Positions 1 to 5,081 of a stretch of 5,081 nucleotides of DNA are shown here, one piece after another. Position numbers and translations under genes: made by a program. Numbering within the stretch: the first letter of the stretch is position 1; each line of letters starts with the position of its first letter. The notes beneath the pieces are model-generated. The model was not told the origin of the DNA and made no database searches. It worked only from the letters and a program-made list of their open reading frames with translations. The stretch comes from Acidobacteriota bacterium (GTDB lineage: Bacteria > Acidobacteriota > Terriglobia > Terriglobales > Acidobacteriaceae). Where the stretch lies: NCBI GenBank assembly GCA_021846065.1, contig JAJZCP010000140.1, positions 1-5,081 on the forward strand. Reading direction: 5' to 3'.

Positions 1-1422
1 CCCGGCATTCCATTCGTTATTGTGGGACACAATGGGCATATCGCGTGGGGCTTCACGCTGCTCTATGCCGATATTCAGGATGTGTATGTGGAGCAGACGG
101 ATGGCAACACATACAAAACCGCGCAAGGATGGCAGTCCTTCCAGCATGACCGGGAAGTGATTCGCGTGCGCGGCGGCCGCGATGTGACGCTGGACGTGCT
201 GCGGACAGACCACGGGCCGGTCGTGACGCCGCTGCTGCCGCACGAGAAACGAACGCTGGCGCTGCGTTGGACCGTCTATGATCCCACGGCCGTGACCATG
301 CCGTTTTATCAAGTGGATAGCGCGCAGAACTGGGACCAGTTTCGCGCCGCGGTCGCCTTGTTCGGCGGCCCACCGGAGAATGCCGTCTACGCCGACACAC
401 AGGGCAACATTGGGTATCAGGCGGTGGGCAAAATTCCGCTGCGGCCGAATGGATTGGCGGCGGTTCCCATCACGGACGCAAATCATGAGTGGCAGGGTTA
501 CATTCCATTCGACAAGCTGCCATCGGTCTACAACCCGCCGGGCGGCATTCTGGCGACGGCCAACTCCCGCGTGACGCCGGACGGCTATCCGTATCCTCTG
601 ACGCTCGACTGGGCCGCACCGTATCGCAATGAGCGCATCTGGAGAGTGCTGGAGAGCAAGCCAAAATTGTCGGCGGCGGACATGCTGGCATTGCAGAACG
701 ATGTGTATTCCATATTGGACCAGGAACTGGCGCAACGATTCACCTATGCCATCGACCATGCAGCGCATCCCAACAGCCGACTGCGCGAGGCAGCCGATCT
801 GATGCGCGCCTGGGATGGCGACGTGACGATCGCCTCGCCTGCGGCGACGATTGTCGATGCCGCCCGCGCCGCGCTGTGGCCGATGATTTTGAAACCGCGG
901 CTGGGAGACGATTGGAAGTTGTATCGCTGGGCGGAGTCTTCCTATGTCGAGGAAGAAATTGTCACGGGGCAGTCGCGGCGGTGGCTGCCGACGAACTACA
1001 GCAACTGGAATGAATTTCTGGCGGCGGCCGTGGACCGCGGCATGACCGCGTTGCGCGCGCCACTCGATCTAAAGAGCTGGCACTACGGCGTTGCGCACCC
1101 GGTGGAGATCGAGCATCCGCTCTATGGCGGCATACCATGGCTGCGCGGGTGGACGGGCACGGGCGCGCAACCGCAGTCCGGCGATGGAACCACAGTGAAG
1201 CAGGTAGGGCGCACCTTTGGCCCGTCGGAGCGGCTGACGGTGGATTTTTCCAATCTCGATCAGTCCACGTTGAACATTGTCCTCGGCGAGTCTGGCGACC
1301 CGCTCAGTCCTTATTACATGGACCAATGGCCCTACTGGTATGGGGGCAAAACATTTGCGCTGCCGTTTAGCGATGGCGCTGTTCAGGCATCTGCGACGCA
1401 CACGCTGACGCTGACTCCATAA
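1..1422 (+). CDS. Penicillin acylase family protein (Ntn hydrolase), C-terminal part, 5' truncated by the window
   Basis: The frame is open to the window edge (it reads PGIPFVI before the GTG at 22), so that GTG is an internal Val and the true start lies upstream. About 473 codons are visible; family members usually have 700-850 residues. Counting from the codon at 22, VGHNGHIAWG (1-10) is the family's GHNxxIAWG signature. Asp17 and Asp20 match the beta-chain calcium-ligand spacing of E. coli penicillin G acylase. YADTQGNIGY (123-132) with a G-x-x-P-x-R close behind is typical. Asn181 in ATANSR is the likely oxyanion-hole Asn, and Arg202 or Arg205 in YRNERI the likely active-site Arg. GDGTTVKQ (387-394), GPSERLTVDFS (400-410) and GESGDPLSPYYMDQ (422-435) are normal C-terminal blocks. 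The nucleophile Ser, linker and alpha chain lie outside, so autoprocessing and activity cannot be judged. Such enzymes are exported and hydrolyse amides of beta-lactams, N-acyl homoserine lactones or acylated peptides; the substrate here is unknown. The stop is TAA at 1420-1422. Family assignment is firm. Confidence -1.
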   Translation, partial: PGIPFVIVGHNGHIAWGFTLLYADIQDVYVEQTDGNTYKTAQGWQSFQHDREVIRVRGGRDVTLDVLRTDHGPVVTPLLPHEKRTLALRWTVYDPTAVTMPFYQVDSAQNWDQFRAAVALFGGPPENAVYADTQGNIGYQAVGKIPLRPNGLAAVPITDANHEWQGYIPFDKLPSVYNPPGGILATANSRVTPDGYPYPLTLDWAAPYRNERIWRVLESKPKLSAADMLALQNDVYSILDQELAQRFTYAIDHAAHPNSRLREAADLMRAWDGDVTIASPAATIVDAARAALWPMILKPRLGDDWKLYRWAESSYVEEEIVTGQSRRWLPTNYSNWNEFLAAAVDRGMTALRAPLDLKSWHYGVAHPVEIEHPLYGGIPWLRGWTGTGAQPQSGDGTTVKQVGRTFGPSERLTVDFSNLDQSTLNIVLGESGDPLSPYYMDQWPYWYGGKTFALPFSDGAVQASATHTLTLTP

Positions 1423-1440
1423 TTTCGCGCACGATGAAAT

Positions 1441-1460
1441 CGCCGGGACTATTCTCGGCG
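1441..1460 (+). terminator. GC-rich hairpin just after the acylase gene (possible 3'-end hairpin)
   Basis: CGCCGGGA (1441-1448) pairs with TCTCGGCG (1453-1460) around a CTAT loop. This gives an 8-bp stem with one G-U pair in RNA, 18 bases after the acylase stop codon. No T-run follows, so it is not a standard intrinsic terminator. It could protect the 3' end of the mRNA or help Rho-dependent termination. The pairing is seen directly; the function is inferred. Confidence -1.
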
Positions 1461-1498
1461 CGTAAGCTGGTGTCCTGAGTCTGAAGTTCATTCAACAA

Positions 1499-1522
1499 TT
1501 CGATTCATGGAAGTGATTCGAA
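1499..1522. repeat. Imperfect 9+9 palindrome (operator-like or repeat fragment)
   Basis: TTCGATTCA (1499-1507) faces TGATTCGAA (1514-1522) across a 6-base spacer. Eight of nine positions are complementary. The half-site size and spacing suit a dimeric regulator, but the element is about 260 bases from the next start codon, downstream of one gene and well upstream of another, so an operator role is doubtful. It may simply be repeat debris. Confidence -1.
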
Positions 1523-1545
1523 CAGCAGCACTCGGGGCTAAACAG

Positions 1546-1580
1546 GCTGCGGAAAAACTCGCATTGAATTTTTCCTTAGC
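1546..1580. repeat. A/T-rich inverted repeat followed by T-runs (possible terminator or repeat remnant)
   Basis: GCTGCGGAAAAA (1546-1557) and TTTTTCCTTAGC (1569-1580) are complementary at 10 of 12 positions, with a perfect 7-bp core GGAAAAA/TTTTTCC around an 11-base loop. A second option pairs GCTAA (1537-1541) with TTAGC (1576-1580). The following GGTTTTATTTTCTTG gives a T-rich tail on the plus strand, so it could end acylase transcription about 160 bases past its stop. The motif GGCTGCGGAAAAACTC also reminds me of sequence that recurs in acidobacterial spacers. That is recall only. Confidence -1.
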
Positions 1581-1695
1581 GGTTTTATTTTCTTGTTGGG
1601 GGTTTGCATGTGTTTGCGTGGTTCTTGCGGAGATGCGGCGGACAGGGTCGCCTTTGTTGATGTAATTCGTTTAGTTCCAGCTTCCAGGTTTAAAC

Positions 1696-1716
1696 CCACC
1701 GGCTTTCAGCCGGTGG
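1696..1716. repeat. REP-like perfect palindrome, 9-bp stem with 3-base loop
   Basis: CCACCGGCT (1696-1704) and AGCCGGTGG (1708-1716) are perfect reverse complements around TTC. The stem is flanked by AAAC on the left and TCTTTTAG on the right, so on the plus strand it is a very stable GC hairpin followed by a short T-run, the look of an intrinsic terminator. It also looks like the short palindromic REP units scattered through acidobacterial genomes. Both roles are compatible. It sits 70 bases upstream of the 61-codon gene and would insulate that gene from acylase read-through. Confidence -1.
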
Positions 1717-1775
1717 TCTTTTAGCCCGCATCCAGTTGGCGCGAAGCTTACAATAGCAACATCCACCTATAGTTG

Positions 1776-1781
1776 AAGGAG
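1776..1781 (+). promoter_or_regulatory. Shine-Dalgarno site of the 61-codon gene
   Basis: AAGGAG lies 5 bases before the ATG at 1787. It is a near-perfect anti-16S match at a usable spacing. It selects this ATG over the in-frame ATGATG at 1814-1819 and is the main reason to accept this short frame as a gene. Confidence -1.
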
Positions 1782-1786
1782 AATCG

Positions 1787-1972
1787 ATGCCCCTTACTGG
1801 AGAAGCTATCCGCATGATGAATTACGCCGACGATATCGGCACCACGCTGCGCCGCCTGCTGGTGGTGCTGCCTTCGCTGCCGCCGGAAGAGCGCAAGCGA
1901 GTCCGCGACTACATGCTGAAAGTCGAGCCCACCGTGGCCGACGTGCTGGCCGCCCTCGAAGACAAAGCATAA
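1787..1972 (+). CDS. Small hypothetical protein, 61 aa
   Basis: I do not recognise this protein. The ATG at 1787 has AAGGAG five bases upstream, and the frame ends at TAA 1970-1972. The product is soluble-looking, without signal peptide, membrane segment or Cys. It appears helical: a first segment with MMNYADD (residues 10-16), a hydrophobic LRRLLVVLPSLP stretch (residues 21-32), a charged PPEERKRVRDYMLK turn-helix (32-45), and an acidic VADVLAALEDKA end (50-61). The helix-proline-helix layout with alternating Leu/Val suggests a small helical bundle or a protein-protein adaptor; this is inference. It is transcribed away from the acylase after 364 bases holding several hairpins, so it probably has its own promoter; TACAAT at 1749-1754 is a weak -10 candidate. 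It converges on the M1-like gene. Its codon use looks like that of the neighbouring genes, and the long GC-rich open frame with a good ribosome site supports a real gene. Confidence -1.
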   Translation: MPLTGEAIRMMNYADDIGTTLRRLLVVLPSLPPEERKRVRDYMLKVEPTVADVLAALEDKA

Positions 1973-1986
1973 TTATCGATCGAGCT

Positions 1987-2019
1987 GTCATCCTGAGCGA
2001 AGCGATGGATCCCTGCATT
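1987..2019. repeat. Dispersed intergenic repeat with TCATCCTGAGCGAAGCG core
   Basis: The stretch starts with GTCATCCTGAGCGAAGCG and continues through TGGATCC and CTGCATT. I know this sequence as a widely scattered intergenic repeat whose reverse strand translates to the spurious peptide ASLRMT; the minus strand here reads GSIASLRMT. It contains GCGAAGC (1997-2003), a heptamer known to form an unusually stable DNA mini-hairpin. Outer arms ATCC (1990-1993) and GGAT (2007-2010) can enclose it. The usual form, as I remember it, has AAGGAT where this copy has TGGAT, which breaks one outer pair. It fills the 78-base gap between two convergent genes, where it may also help terminate both transcripts. 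Confidence -1.
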
Positions 2020-2050
2020 GCTGAACAAAGCGGATGCACCGATTTACGCC

Positions 2051-4144
2051 TTACTGTGCGGCAATCTTCGGCGGCGCGTAGGGGTGCTGTAAATAGTCGC
2101 CCGCCAGCGCGAGCGCGCCCGAGGTGTTGTCCTGAGTCTCCAGCGCCTCGCGATATTGGTTGACGGCGCGGTTGCGCTGCCCGGAGGCGTCGAAGATTTT
2201 TCCCAGTTGCAGGTCGCTCCACACTTCCGTCCATTTGGGAACGCCATCACCGCTCAGAGCGCTGCGAAACGCGTCCTCCGCCGCCTGATAGTTGCGCTCC
2301 CGGAAATAGACCTCGCCCAGCCGATAGCTGGCCAGCGAGTTGATGCTATCGAGCGCCAGCGCCGCTCGATATTCCTGGATGGCTCCCGCATCGTCGTTCC
2401 CGGCCAGTTTTTGCATTCCGCGCAGAATATGCACGCGCACCTGCAGGGCATCGTCATTCCTCAGAAGCCAACGCTCCGGATCGAGAGAAACCTTGCGCGG
2501 AATCCCAAACGTGTCGACTGTAAATTGCGTCTGCGGACCCATTACGTTGACGCGTTGCGTGACCGTCTTACCTTCCGTTTCCACGCGCACCTCCACTGGC
2601 ATTTGAAATAAATCCAGGTCCTCGTCGATTTCGCCCACAATGCGGAATCCCTGGTTATTGCCCAGCCGGTAGAGCGTCCACTTGTCGTCCAGCGTCGGCG
2701 CGCCGGTATTGCTCAGCCACTGCGTAAAGAATGGCCGCAAATTCCGGTGCGACGCGGTTTCGGCAATCTGTTCCAGCTCCGCCGAAGAAATGGTGACGCG
2801 CGCAAGAACGCCGCGCAGCGTCTGTTGAAAAGCCGCGTCGCCAATCTGCCACTGCAACATGCGGAAGATCATCGCGCCCTTGTCGTACGTCATGGCCTGG
2901 AACTCCGGTGAAAACTCGGCGTAGCGCGCAACGTCCGCGAGGGGAACACTGTTGTATGCGAGCGCGCTGGCCGATACATTGAAGATGGCGTCGGCTACCG
3001 CGTCGGGCTTCGATGCCTGGCGGAGATATTCAAGCTCGGCATAGCGGCACATCCCGTGGGTGATCCACGCATCGCTCCGTGTCGCCGGGCTCACCTGGTT
3101 TCCCCACCACTGATGGGCGATGGTATTCGCCAGCAACCGGAAGGAATCGTCGCCATCCATCTGCCTGCTCGCAACGGCCGCAATCTCTGGCGCCCAGGCT
3201 GCGGGCACGGTCCCATCCGGCAACTCGACTACGTTCATCTGTCCCGTTTCCGTCGGTCCAAATTGCAAAGTGAACTCGTTGTATTGGCGAGTTGCCGCTG
3301 CGGCGATTTCCTTGCCGCTGGGCTGCTGCGCCTGCGTCTTCGCGGCCGCCCCGAGGTCGATGCGATACACCCGCACCTGGGAGCCAGCGTCGGCGACCGG
3401 TTCCAGGAATTTTCCCGCGACAATCGTTCCGGGAAATCCGGCAGTCATCGCCCCCGGAAATCCCGGACGCGGCCATTGAAAATCAAAGACCATCTGGCCG
3501 TTTGCATCTGCGTGGGGCGTTCCGGTCAAGCCGCTGCCGAACACGCGTTCTCCCGCTGGCACATGCACGTGCAGCGTTGCTGTGAAGCGGTCCGTTTCAT
3601 AGCCCACCATGGGAAACCACCGCGCCGCGTACAACAGATAGCTGACTGGATTTCCAACCGAAGCCAGCGGAACCGCGCTTCCAGATGTCGCCGAACCATC
3701 TGCCTTCGCAGCCGCGGCCGGATGTGTTCCAGCATCCAGTGCTCCGCTGTACGCGAAGGTCCATGCGGCGGCGCTCCCTTGGGCAACGGGACTGGCAGGC
3801 GTGACGACGATCTGTCCATTGCCGGACGCAGCGCTCAGACGATTTCCCGCGTCATCCGCAACGCCGGTTACGCGCAACGCCGGATTCAATTGCAACGAGA
3901 CCGTCTGCAGATTTTCAAGCGCCGTGAAATCGACCCGCGTTTTCGCCGCGAGGGAATGGAGCGCTGGATCGAGCGTGACATCGATGGTGTATCCGCGGAT
4001 GCGGATGGGCGGAGTTTCACGCGCGTTCTGAGCTGGCTGGCCTGCCTGCGCCGCAATGAGAGGCGCGATCATCGAGCAGGCAAGCAATCCAATCATTCGA
4101 CCGGACAGCAGGCGAGATTTCCACGCGACTGGAAGTGTCCTCAT
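2051..4144 (-). CDS. Secreted M1-peptidase-like protein with C-terminal TPRs, catalytic residues missing
   Basis: The start is set by the ATGA overlap with the lpxB stop, giving 697 aa; the frame also extends up to an ATG at 4216 inside lpxB, which I reject. The N-terminus is a signal peptide: basic residues at 9-16, a hydrophobic core at about 17-32 and an AQA cleavage site at about 32-34. A lipoprotein reading at Cys23 is less likely because the core continues past it. Residues 45-290 are the beta-rich N-terminal domain, with an Ala/Gly/Ser-rich insert at about 136-160. Residues 300-500 match the M1 (gluzincin) domain: IAHQWWGNQVSPAT (342-355), DAWITHG (358-364) and YDKGA (420-424). HEXXH is replaced by NTIAH (340-344), the third zinc ligand Glu by His363, and GxMEN by GQMNV (301-305), so zinc peptidase activity should be absent. 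About 2.5-3 TPRs fill 570-673. The protein is probably periplasmic or outer-membrane-associated and used for binding or scaffolding. There is no Shine-Dalgarno site before 4144, consistent with coupling to lpxB. Confidence -1.
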   Translation of the reverse strand: MRTLPVAWKSRLLSGRMIGLLACSMIAPLIAAQAGQPAQNARETPPIRIRGYTIDVTLDPALHSLAAKTRVDFTALENLQTVSLQLNPALRVTGVADDAGNRLSAASGNGQIVVTPASPVAQGSAAAWTFAYSGALDAGTHPAAAAKADGSATSGSAVPLASVGNPVSYLLYAARWFPMVGYETDRFTATLHVHVPAGERVFGSGLTGTPHADANGQMVFDFQWPRPGFPGAMTAGFPGTIVAGKFLEPVADAGSQVRVYRIDLGAAAKTQAQQPSGKEIAAAATRQYNEFTLQFGPTETGQMNVVELPDGTVPAAWAPEIAAVASRQMDGDDSFRLLANTIAHQWWGNQVSPATRSDAWITHGMCRYAELEYLRQASKPDAVADAIFNVSASALAYNSVPLADVARYAEFSPEFQAMTYDKGAMIFRMLQWQIGDAAFQQTLRGVLARVTISSAELEQIAETASHRNLRPFFTQWLSNTGAPTLDDKWTLYRLGNNQGFRIVGEIDEDLDLFQMPVEVRVETEGKTVTQRVNVMGPQTQFTVDTFGIPRKVSLDPERWLLRNDDALQVRVHILRGMQKLAGNDDAGAIQEYRAALALDSINSLASYRLGEVYFRERNYQAAEDAFRSALSGDGVPKWTEVWSDLQLGKIFDASGQRNRAVNQYREALETQDNTSGALALAGDYLQHPYAPPKIAAQ
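4141..4144 (-). promoter_or_regulatory. ATGA stop/start overlap coupling lpxB to the M1-like gene
   Basis: Read on the minus strand, ATGA holds the ATG of the M1-like gene (4144-4142) and the TGA of lpxB (4143-4141). The 20 bases before it lack an AGGAG-like site. They carry a CATGTG-CATGTA tandem, which encodes the HVHV end of LpxB, and the arms ACATG/CATGT. Termination-reinitiation is the expected mode of translation, which ties the amount of the M1-like protein to that of LpxB. Confidence -1.
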
Positions 4145-5081
4145 ACATGCACATGTGGCTCGGGGTGCGATGCCATGGAAGCGGAACTGGCGCCATTCAA
4201 GAAACGCAGGACCCACTCCGATGCGCGATCGATCGCGGTCATTTTCTTCGCGTCCAATCCGCCATCCGCGCCTCTGCGCAGCGCATTGCGAGCGCCGGCA
4301 AGCTCCCGGATCATGTTCATCCTGGCATCGCTTTCTTCAAGTAATGGTTGAAGTGAGGATGCGACCCTTTCCGCCGTGAATTCCTCCTGGATCAGTTCGG
4401 GAACGATGCGCTTTCCGGCAATCAGATTGGCCATGGCGACATGCGGCAGATCGACCAGCCTGCTGGCCACCGCATAGCTGAATTTCGACAGTCGATAGAC
4501 CGCGATGAATGGATTCCCGATGAGCGCGGCTTCCACCGTGGCCGTTCCGCTGGCCACCACGCTGGCACGCGCGTGGTACAGCGTGGCGCGTGCATCCTTC
4601 ACGACGCGAATCGCAACGCCCGCTCCGTGTTGCGCAGGACGGCTTTGCGCGACCATCATCTGGATCCATTCCGGATCGAGCGTGGCGGCGGCCGGCAAGA
4701 CATATTCATAGGATTTTCCCAGTAGATTGGCCGCTGCAATCATCACCGGAAGGTTGTGGCGCAATTCCTTGGCGCGGCTGCCTGGCAGCAATCCTATCCA
4801 CTCTTTCGATGGATCCAGCCCGTGCCGATTGGCAAAGTCCTGGCGCGAGATCGAAGGCAGCGGAAGGTCGGCGAGCGGGTGACCGACAAACTCCACATCC
4901 ACCCCGTGCTCGCGATAATATTTCTCCTCAAATGGAAAGATGACGAGCATCTTGCTCACGCGCTCTCGCACCCAGCGGACACGGTATTGCTTCCAGGCCC
5001 AGAGTTGAGGGCTGACAAAATAAAGGACGGGAACGCCCAGTTTTTTTAACTCGCGCGCCAGGCGAAAATTCACATCGGGAA
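4141..5081 (-). CDS. lpxB: Lipid-A-disaccharide synthase LpxB, 5' truncated by the window
   Basis: LpxB (glycosyltransferase family GT19) joins UDP-2,3-diacylglucosamine to lipid X, releasing UDP and forming the tetraacyl lipid A disaccharide 1-phosphate at the inner face of the cytoplasmic membrane. About 312 codons are visible; the family has about 380-390, so some 70-80 N-terminal residues lie beyond the edge. The GTG at 5073 is an internal Val: the upstream codons read PD, giving the PDxN motif of LpxB. Numbering from that Val, SPQLWAWK (21-28), FPFEEKYY (46-53), VGHPLAD (63-69), LLPGSRAKE (95-103), ASGTATVEAAL (174-184), NLIAGKRIVPELIQEE (216-231) are standard LpxB blocks, including the UDP-sugar-binding PGSR and SGT loops. 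The usual Pro of the PNLI motif is Ala here (MANLIAG). The C-terminal tail after about residue 292 is short, unconserved and ends in HPEPHVHV. The gene is intact within the window and overlaps its downstream neighbour by four bases. The promoter lies outside. Confidence -1.
   Translation of the reverse strand, partial: PDVNFRLARELKKLGVPVLYFVSPQLWAWKQYRVRWVRERVSKMLVIFPFEEKYYREHGVDVEFVGHPLADLPLPSISRQDFANRHGLDPSKEWIGLLPGSRAKELRHNLPVMIAAANLLGKSYEYVLPAAATLDPEWIQMMVAQSRPAQHGAGVAIRVVKDARATLYHARASVVASGTATVEAALIGNPFIAVYRLSKFSYAVASRLVDLPHVAMANLIAGKRIVPELIQEEFTAERVASSLQPLLEESDARMNMIRELAGARNALRRGADGGLDAKKMTAIDRASEWVLRFLNGASSASMASHPEPHVHV

Larger units (their letters stand above)
1423..1786. other. Repeat-rich intergenic spacer without a convincing gene
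   Basis: This 364-base spacer lies between the acylase stop and the start of the 61-codon gene. It holds four inverted repeats, each listed separately. Base composition shifts visibly at about 1565-1620, where the plus strand becomes T- and G/T-rich, unlike the flanking GC-rich genes. The only plus-strand reading frame of note runs from an ATG at 1608 to a TAG at 1722 (38 codons). It ends inside the REP-like palindrome and resembles no protein I know, so I do not call it. A TACAAT at 1749-1754 could be a -10 element for the small gene, but no good -35 hexamer lies 16-18 bases upstream. The mix of palindromes suggests a landing area for small dispersed repeats. Confidence -1.

Noticed and set aside
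22..24. GTG at 22 as the start of the acylase gene
   Set aside because: The frame continues upstream to the window edge with family-like sequence, and the GHN signature belongs well inside the beta chain.
1069..1491. A 140-codon minus-strand frame opposite the acylase 3' end
   Set aside because: Its composition is that of a reverse-frame shadow, and most of it lies over conserved acylase motifs.
1608..1724. A 38-codon plus-strand frame starting at ATG 1608, with a G-run just upstream
   Set aside because: It ends inside the REP-like palindrome, has no true Shine-Dalgarno site and no recognisable product.
1749..1754. TACAAT as a firm -10 promoter element for the 61-codon gene
   Set aside because: No credible -35 hexamer lies at a 16-18 base spacing and there is no extended -10 TG, so I only mention it as a weak candidate.
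1806..2234. A 142-codon minus-strand frame spanning the small gene, the repeat and the M1-like C-terminus
   Set aside because: It reads through the dispersed repeat (giving the tell-tale ASLRMT peptide) and overlaps two better-supported genes.
4145..4216. A longer M1-like protein starting at ATG 4216 inside lpxB
   Set aside because: It would put 24 residues with no signal character in front of a good signal peptide and overlap lpxB by 76 bases. The ATGA junction at 4144-4141 is a better start.
3056..4351. A 431-codon plus-strand open frame opposite the M1-like gene and the end of lpxB
   Set aside because: It is Arg/Ser/Pro-rich with no family signature and runs antisense to two clearly recognisable genes. 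Long antisense frames are expected in GC-rich coding DNA.

Overview
The window is GC-rich bacterial chromosomal DNA, most likely from an Acidobacteriota (Terriglobia-type) genome. Three things point there. It carries lpxB, so the cell is Gram-negative with lipid A. Directly behind lpxB is a secreted M1-peptidase-like protein with a TPR tail, of a kind I remember from acidobacterial genomes. The spacers hold a dispersed repeat with the core TCATCCTGAGCGAAGCG and a CCACCGGCT/AGCCGGTGG palindrome, both of which I associate with that phylum. The assignment rests on recall, not on a search.

Layout. Positions 1-1422 (+) are the C-terminal part of a penicillin-acylase-family N-terminal-nucleophile hydrolase, cut by the left window edge. 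Positions 1423-1786 are a spacer of about 360 bases without a convincing gene. It holds at least four inverted repeats: a GC-rich hairpin just after the acylase stop, an imperfect 9+9 palindrome, an A/T-rich stem followed by T-runs, and a perfect 9-bp REP-like palindrome. Positions 1787-1972 (+) are a 61-codon gene of unknown function with a strong Shine-Dalgarno site. Positions 1973-2050 are a short convergent spacer holding the dispersed repeat. Positions 2051-4144 (-) encode a secreted, TPR-tailed M1-like protein. Positions 4141-5081 (-) are lpxB, lipid-A-disaccharide synthase, cut by the right window edge.

The two minus-strand genes form an operon: the lpxB stop and the M1-like start share an ATGA (4-base overlap), which implies translational coupling. 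The most notable observation is that the M1-like protein has lost the metallopeptidase active site. The HEXXH position reads NTIAH, the downstream zinc-ligand Glu is His, and the Glu of the GxMEN motif is Asn, yet the surrounding fold signatures and the active-site Tyr remain. It looks like a pseudo-enzyme, probably exported and used for binding or scaffolding, and translated together with a lipid A biosynthesis enzyme. The two plus-strand genes converge on this operon and show no functional link to it. I saw no tRNA, rRNA, CRISPR array, intact insertion sequence or phage gene.
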